Source of the DNA: Haloferula luteola
GTDB lineage: Bacteria > Verrucomicrobiota > Verrucomicrobiia > Verrucomicrobiales > Akkermansiaceae
Direction of reading: 5' to 3'
Assembly (NCBI RefSeq): GCF_014201715.1
Contig: NZ_JACHFD010000035.1
Location: 1-32,892 of the forward strand
Length of the DNA stretch: 32,892 nt
Positions 32,299 to 32,892 of the stretch are shown in pieces. The notes beneath the pieces were generated by a model. That model worked only from the letters and a program-made list of their open reading frames with translations. It was not told the DNA's origin and made no database searches. Position 1 is the first letter of the stretch; the number at the start of each line of letters is the position of its first letter. Both the position numbers and the translations under genes were made by a program.

Positions 32299-32707
32299 GT
32301 AACTGTGGTCTGTGCCGCCGTTTGATTTTCCTTGGCGGCAGCGGTGATCAGGCTGCCTTCCGTGCTCGCTTTCCCTGTTGTGCTTGCAGCCATTTCCCCG
32401 GGACGAGCAGATCGACCTCGCTGGTTTTCATTGCCGGCAGTCGGGTCAGCACGTCCTCATGATACTCTAGGGTGTCGATGCTCAGCCGCCGACAGTTCTC
32501 AACGATGGTGTAGAGGATGGCCGCCTTTTGACCGGCTTGGCGGCAACCGATGAAGAGCCAGTTCTTGTCTCCGAGCCTGGTCGGCCAGATGGCGTTCTCG
32601 ACGAGGTTGTTGTCGATCTCCACACGGCCGTCGCCCAGATAGACTTCCATCCGCTGCCATTGGTTGGCGGCGTAACGGATGGCTTTGCCAAGCTTGCTCT
32701 TGGGCAT
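32299..32707. mobile_element. IS66-type insertion sequence remnant
   Basis: The segment contains the C-terminal part of an IS66-family TnpC transposase (minus strand) and, beyond its stop, 49 bp up to a GTAA at 32299. GTAA is the terminal tetranucleotide usual for IS66-family ends. The element is incomplete: after 32707 the transposase-like reading frame ends and no matching sequence continues. A 13-codon open frame (ATG 32262, possibly a gene start) runs into the GTAA and stops there, so the element may have inserted into a gene next to the tRNA. No second end is in the window. Confidence 0.55.
32348..32707 (-). pseudogene. IS66-family transposase (TnpC) C-terminal fragment
   Basis: A 119-residue frame with the IS66 TnpC signature: LGKAIRYAANQWQRMEVYL, then the conserved GRVEIDNNLVENAIWP containing the last acidic catalytic residue, KNWLFIGCRQAGQKAAILYT and VENCRRLSIDTLEYHEDVLT. 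Complete TnpC proteins have about 500 residues. Upstream of the ATG at 32707 the same frame meets a TGA within about 30 nt, and neither alternative frame reads like TnpC, so the N-terminal 75% is missing. It is a remnant and not active on its own. Confidence 0.85.
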
Positions 32708-32892
32708 CGAATGATGGGCCCTCGGGCCTCATCTCCAACCGCAGTTTCCGCTGGTCGCCCTCCCGCGCGACCAAGGGTGGCAGCGTGCCTTGATGATCGG
32801 AGGCCGGGACCATCAGGAAAGGGAAGCCGCCGGCGCCTTGCCGACCTCGTGCGGTATCCTGCCGGACCTTCTTCAAGGCTTCTTCAACGCCT
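32708..32892. other. Unassigned right-edge sequence upstream of the transposase fragment
   Basis: A minus-strand frame is open from the edge (reading EEALKKVRQDTARGRQGAGG and on) until it merges into an out-of-frame reading of the transposase. Its translation does not resemble TnpC, and I do not recognise it. It may be another gene joined to the IS66 remnant by deletion, or degenerated element sequence. Confidence 0.3.

Noticed and set aside
32115..32393. Minus-strand 92-residue frame ending in RVRTCDPIGVNDVLYH
   Set aside because: It reads antisense through tRNA-Val and its flank, a known source of false protein annotations.
32499..32876. 125-residue minus-strand frame at the right edge
   Set aside because: Its second half is an out-of-frame reading of the IS66 transposase; the first half is unrecognised and is listed only as unassigned sequence.
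1..32892. CRISPR array or phage genes
   Set aside because: No regularly spaced short repeats and no structural or lysis genes were seen; the only regular repeats are coding modules in the LamG protein.

Overview
The window looks like chromosomal DNA from a GC-rich member of the Verrucomicrobiota (Verrucomicrobiales/Akkermansiaceae-like). This is an inference from protein architecture. Three secreted proteins (the sulfatase, the LamG protein and the cytochrome c peroxidase) end in the same kind of C-terminal beta-rich domain, the type often seen on verrucomicrobial exoproteins. Many starts are ATG or GTG with weak or absent Shine-Dalgarno sequences. No ribosomal marker is present, so the assignment is not proven.

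Layout. Positions 1-2031 hold an unrecognised edge fragment fused to a sulfatase that has lost its N-terminal catalytic part. Positions 2084-5721 carry a UvrD/PcrA-type helicase and a flavin-dependent halogenase-like protein. Positions 5725-9831 hold a CCA-adding/poly(A) polymerase-type enzyme, a small KsgA-like methyltransferase, and the convergent pair eboE-eboC, a minimal ebo metabolite-trafficking module. Then come a rhomboid protease and a small lipoprotein. Positions 19383 down to 11031 form a minus-strand heavy-metal (Cu/Ag-type) export operon: secreted Cys/His-rich protein, metal-binding lipoprotein, CusC-like outer membrane channel, CusB-like adaptor and a very large CusA-like pump. 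Positions 19488-21720 hold an MDR oxidoreductase and a GntR-LacI hybrid regulator. A structured gap of about 600 bp follows, then a large secreted LamG/calcium-repeat protein.

Positions 28654 down to 25165 form a minus-strand unit of di-haem cytochrome c peroxidase, OmpR-type response regulator and sensor kinase. A tandem direct repeat just upstream of the first gene could be the regulator's operator. Positions 32026 down to 28740 form a second minus-strand operon: glucosyl-3-phosphoglycerate synthase (gpgS), GNAT acetyltransferase, GT4-like glycosyltransferase and HAD hydrolase. It is a strong candidate for synthesis of a glucosylglycerate-derived solute or glycan. The right edge has tRNA-Val(CAC) followed by an IS66-type remnant.

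Both window edges show signs of mobile or rearranged DNA: an interrupted sulfatase on the left, and a tRNA plus transposase fragment on the right. The interior is compact, with several 1-4 bp overlaps showing translational coupling. The items most worth following up are the eboE-eboC pair, the gpgS cluster, the enlarged Cus system with its Cys/His-rich leader protein, and the candidate operator of the peroxidase/two-component unit.
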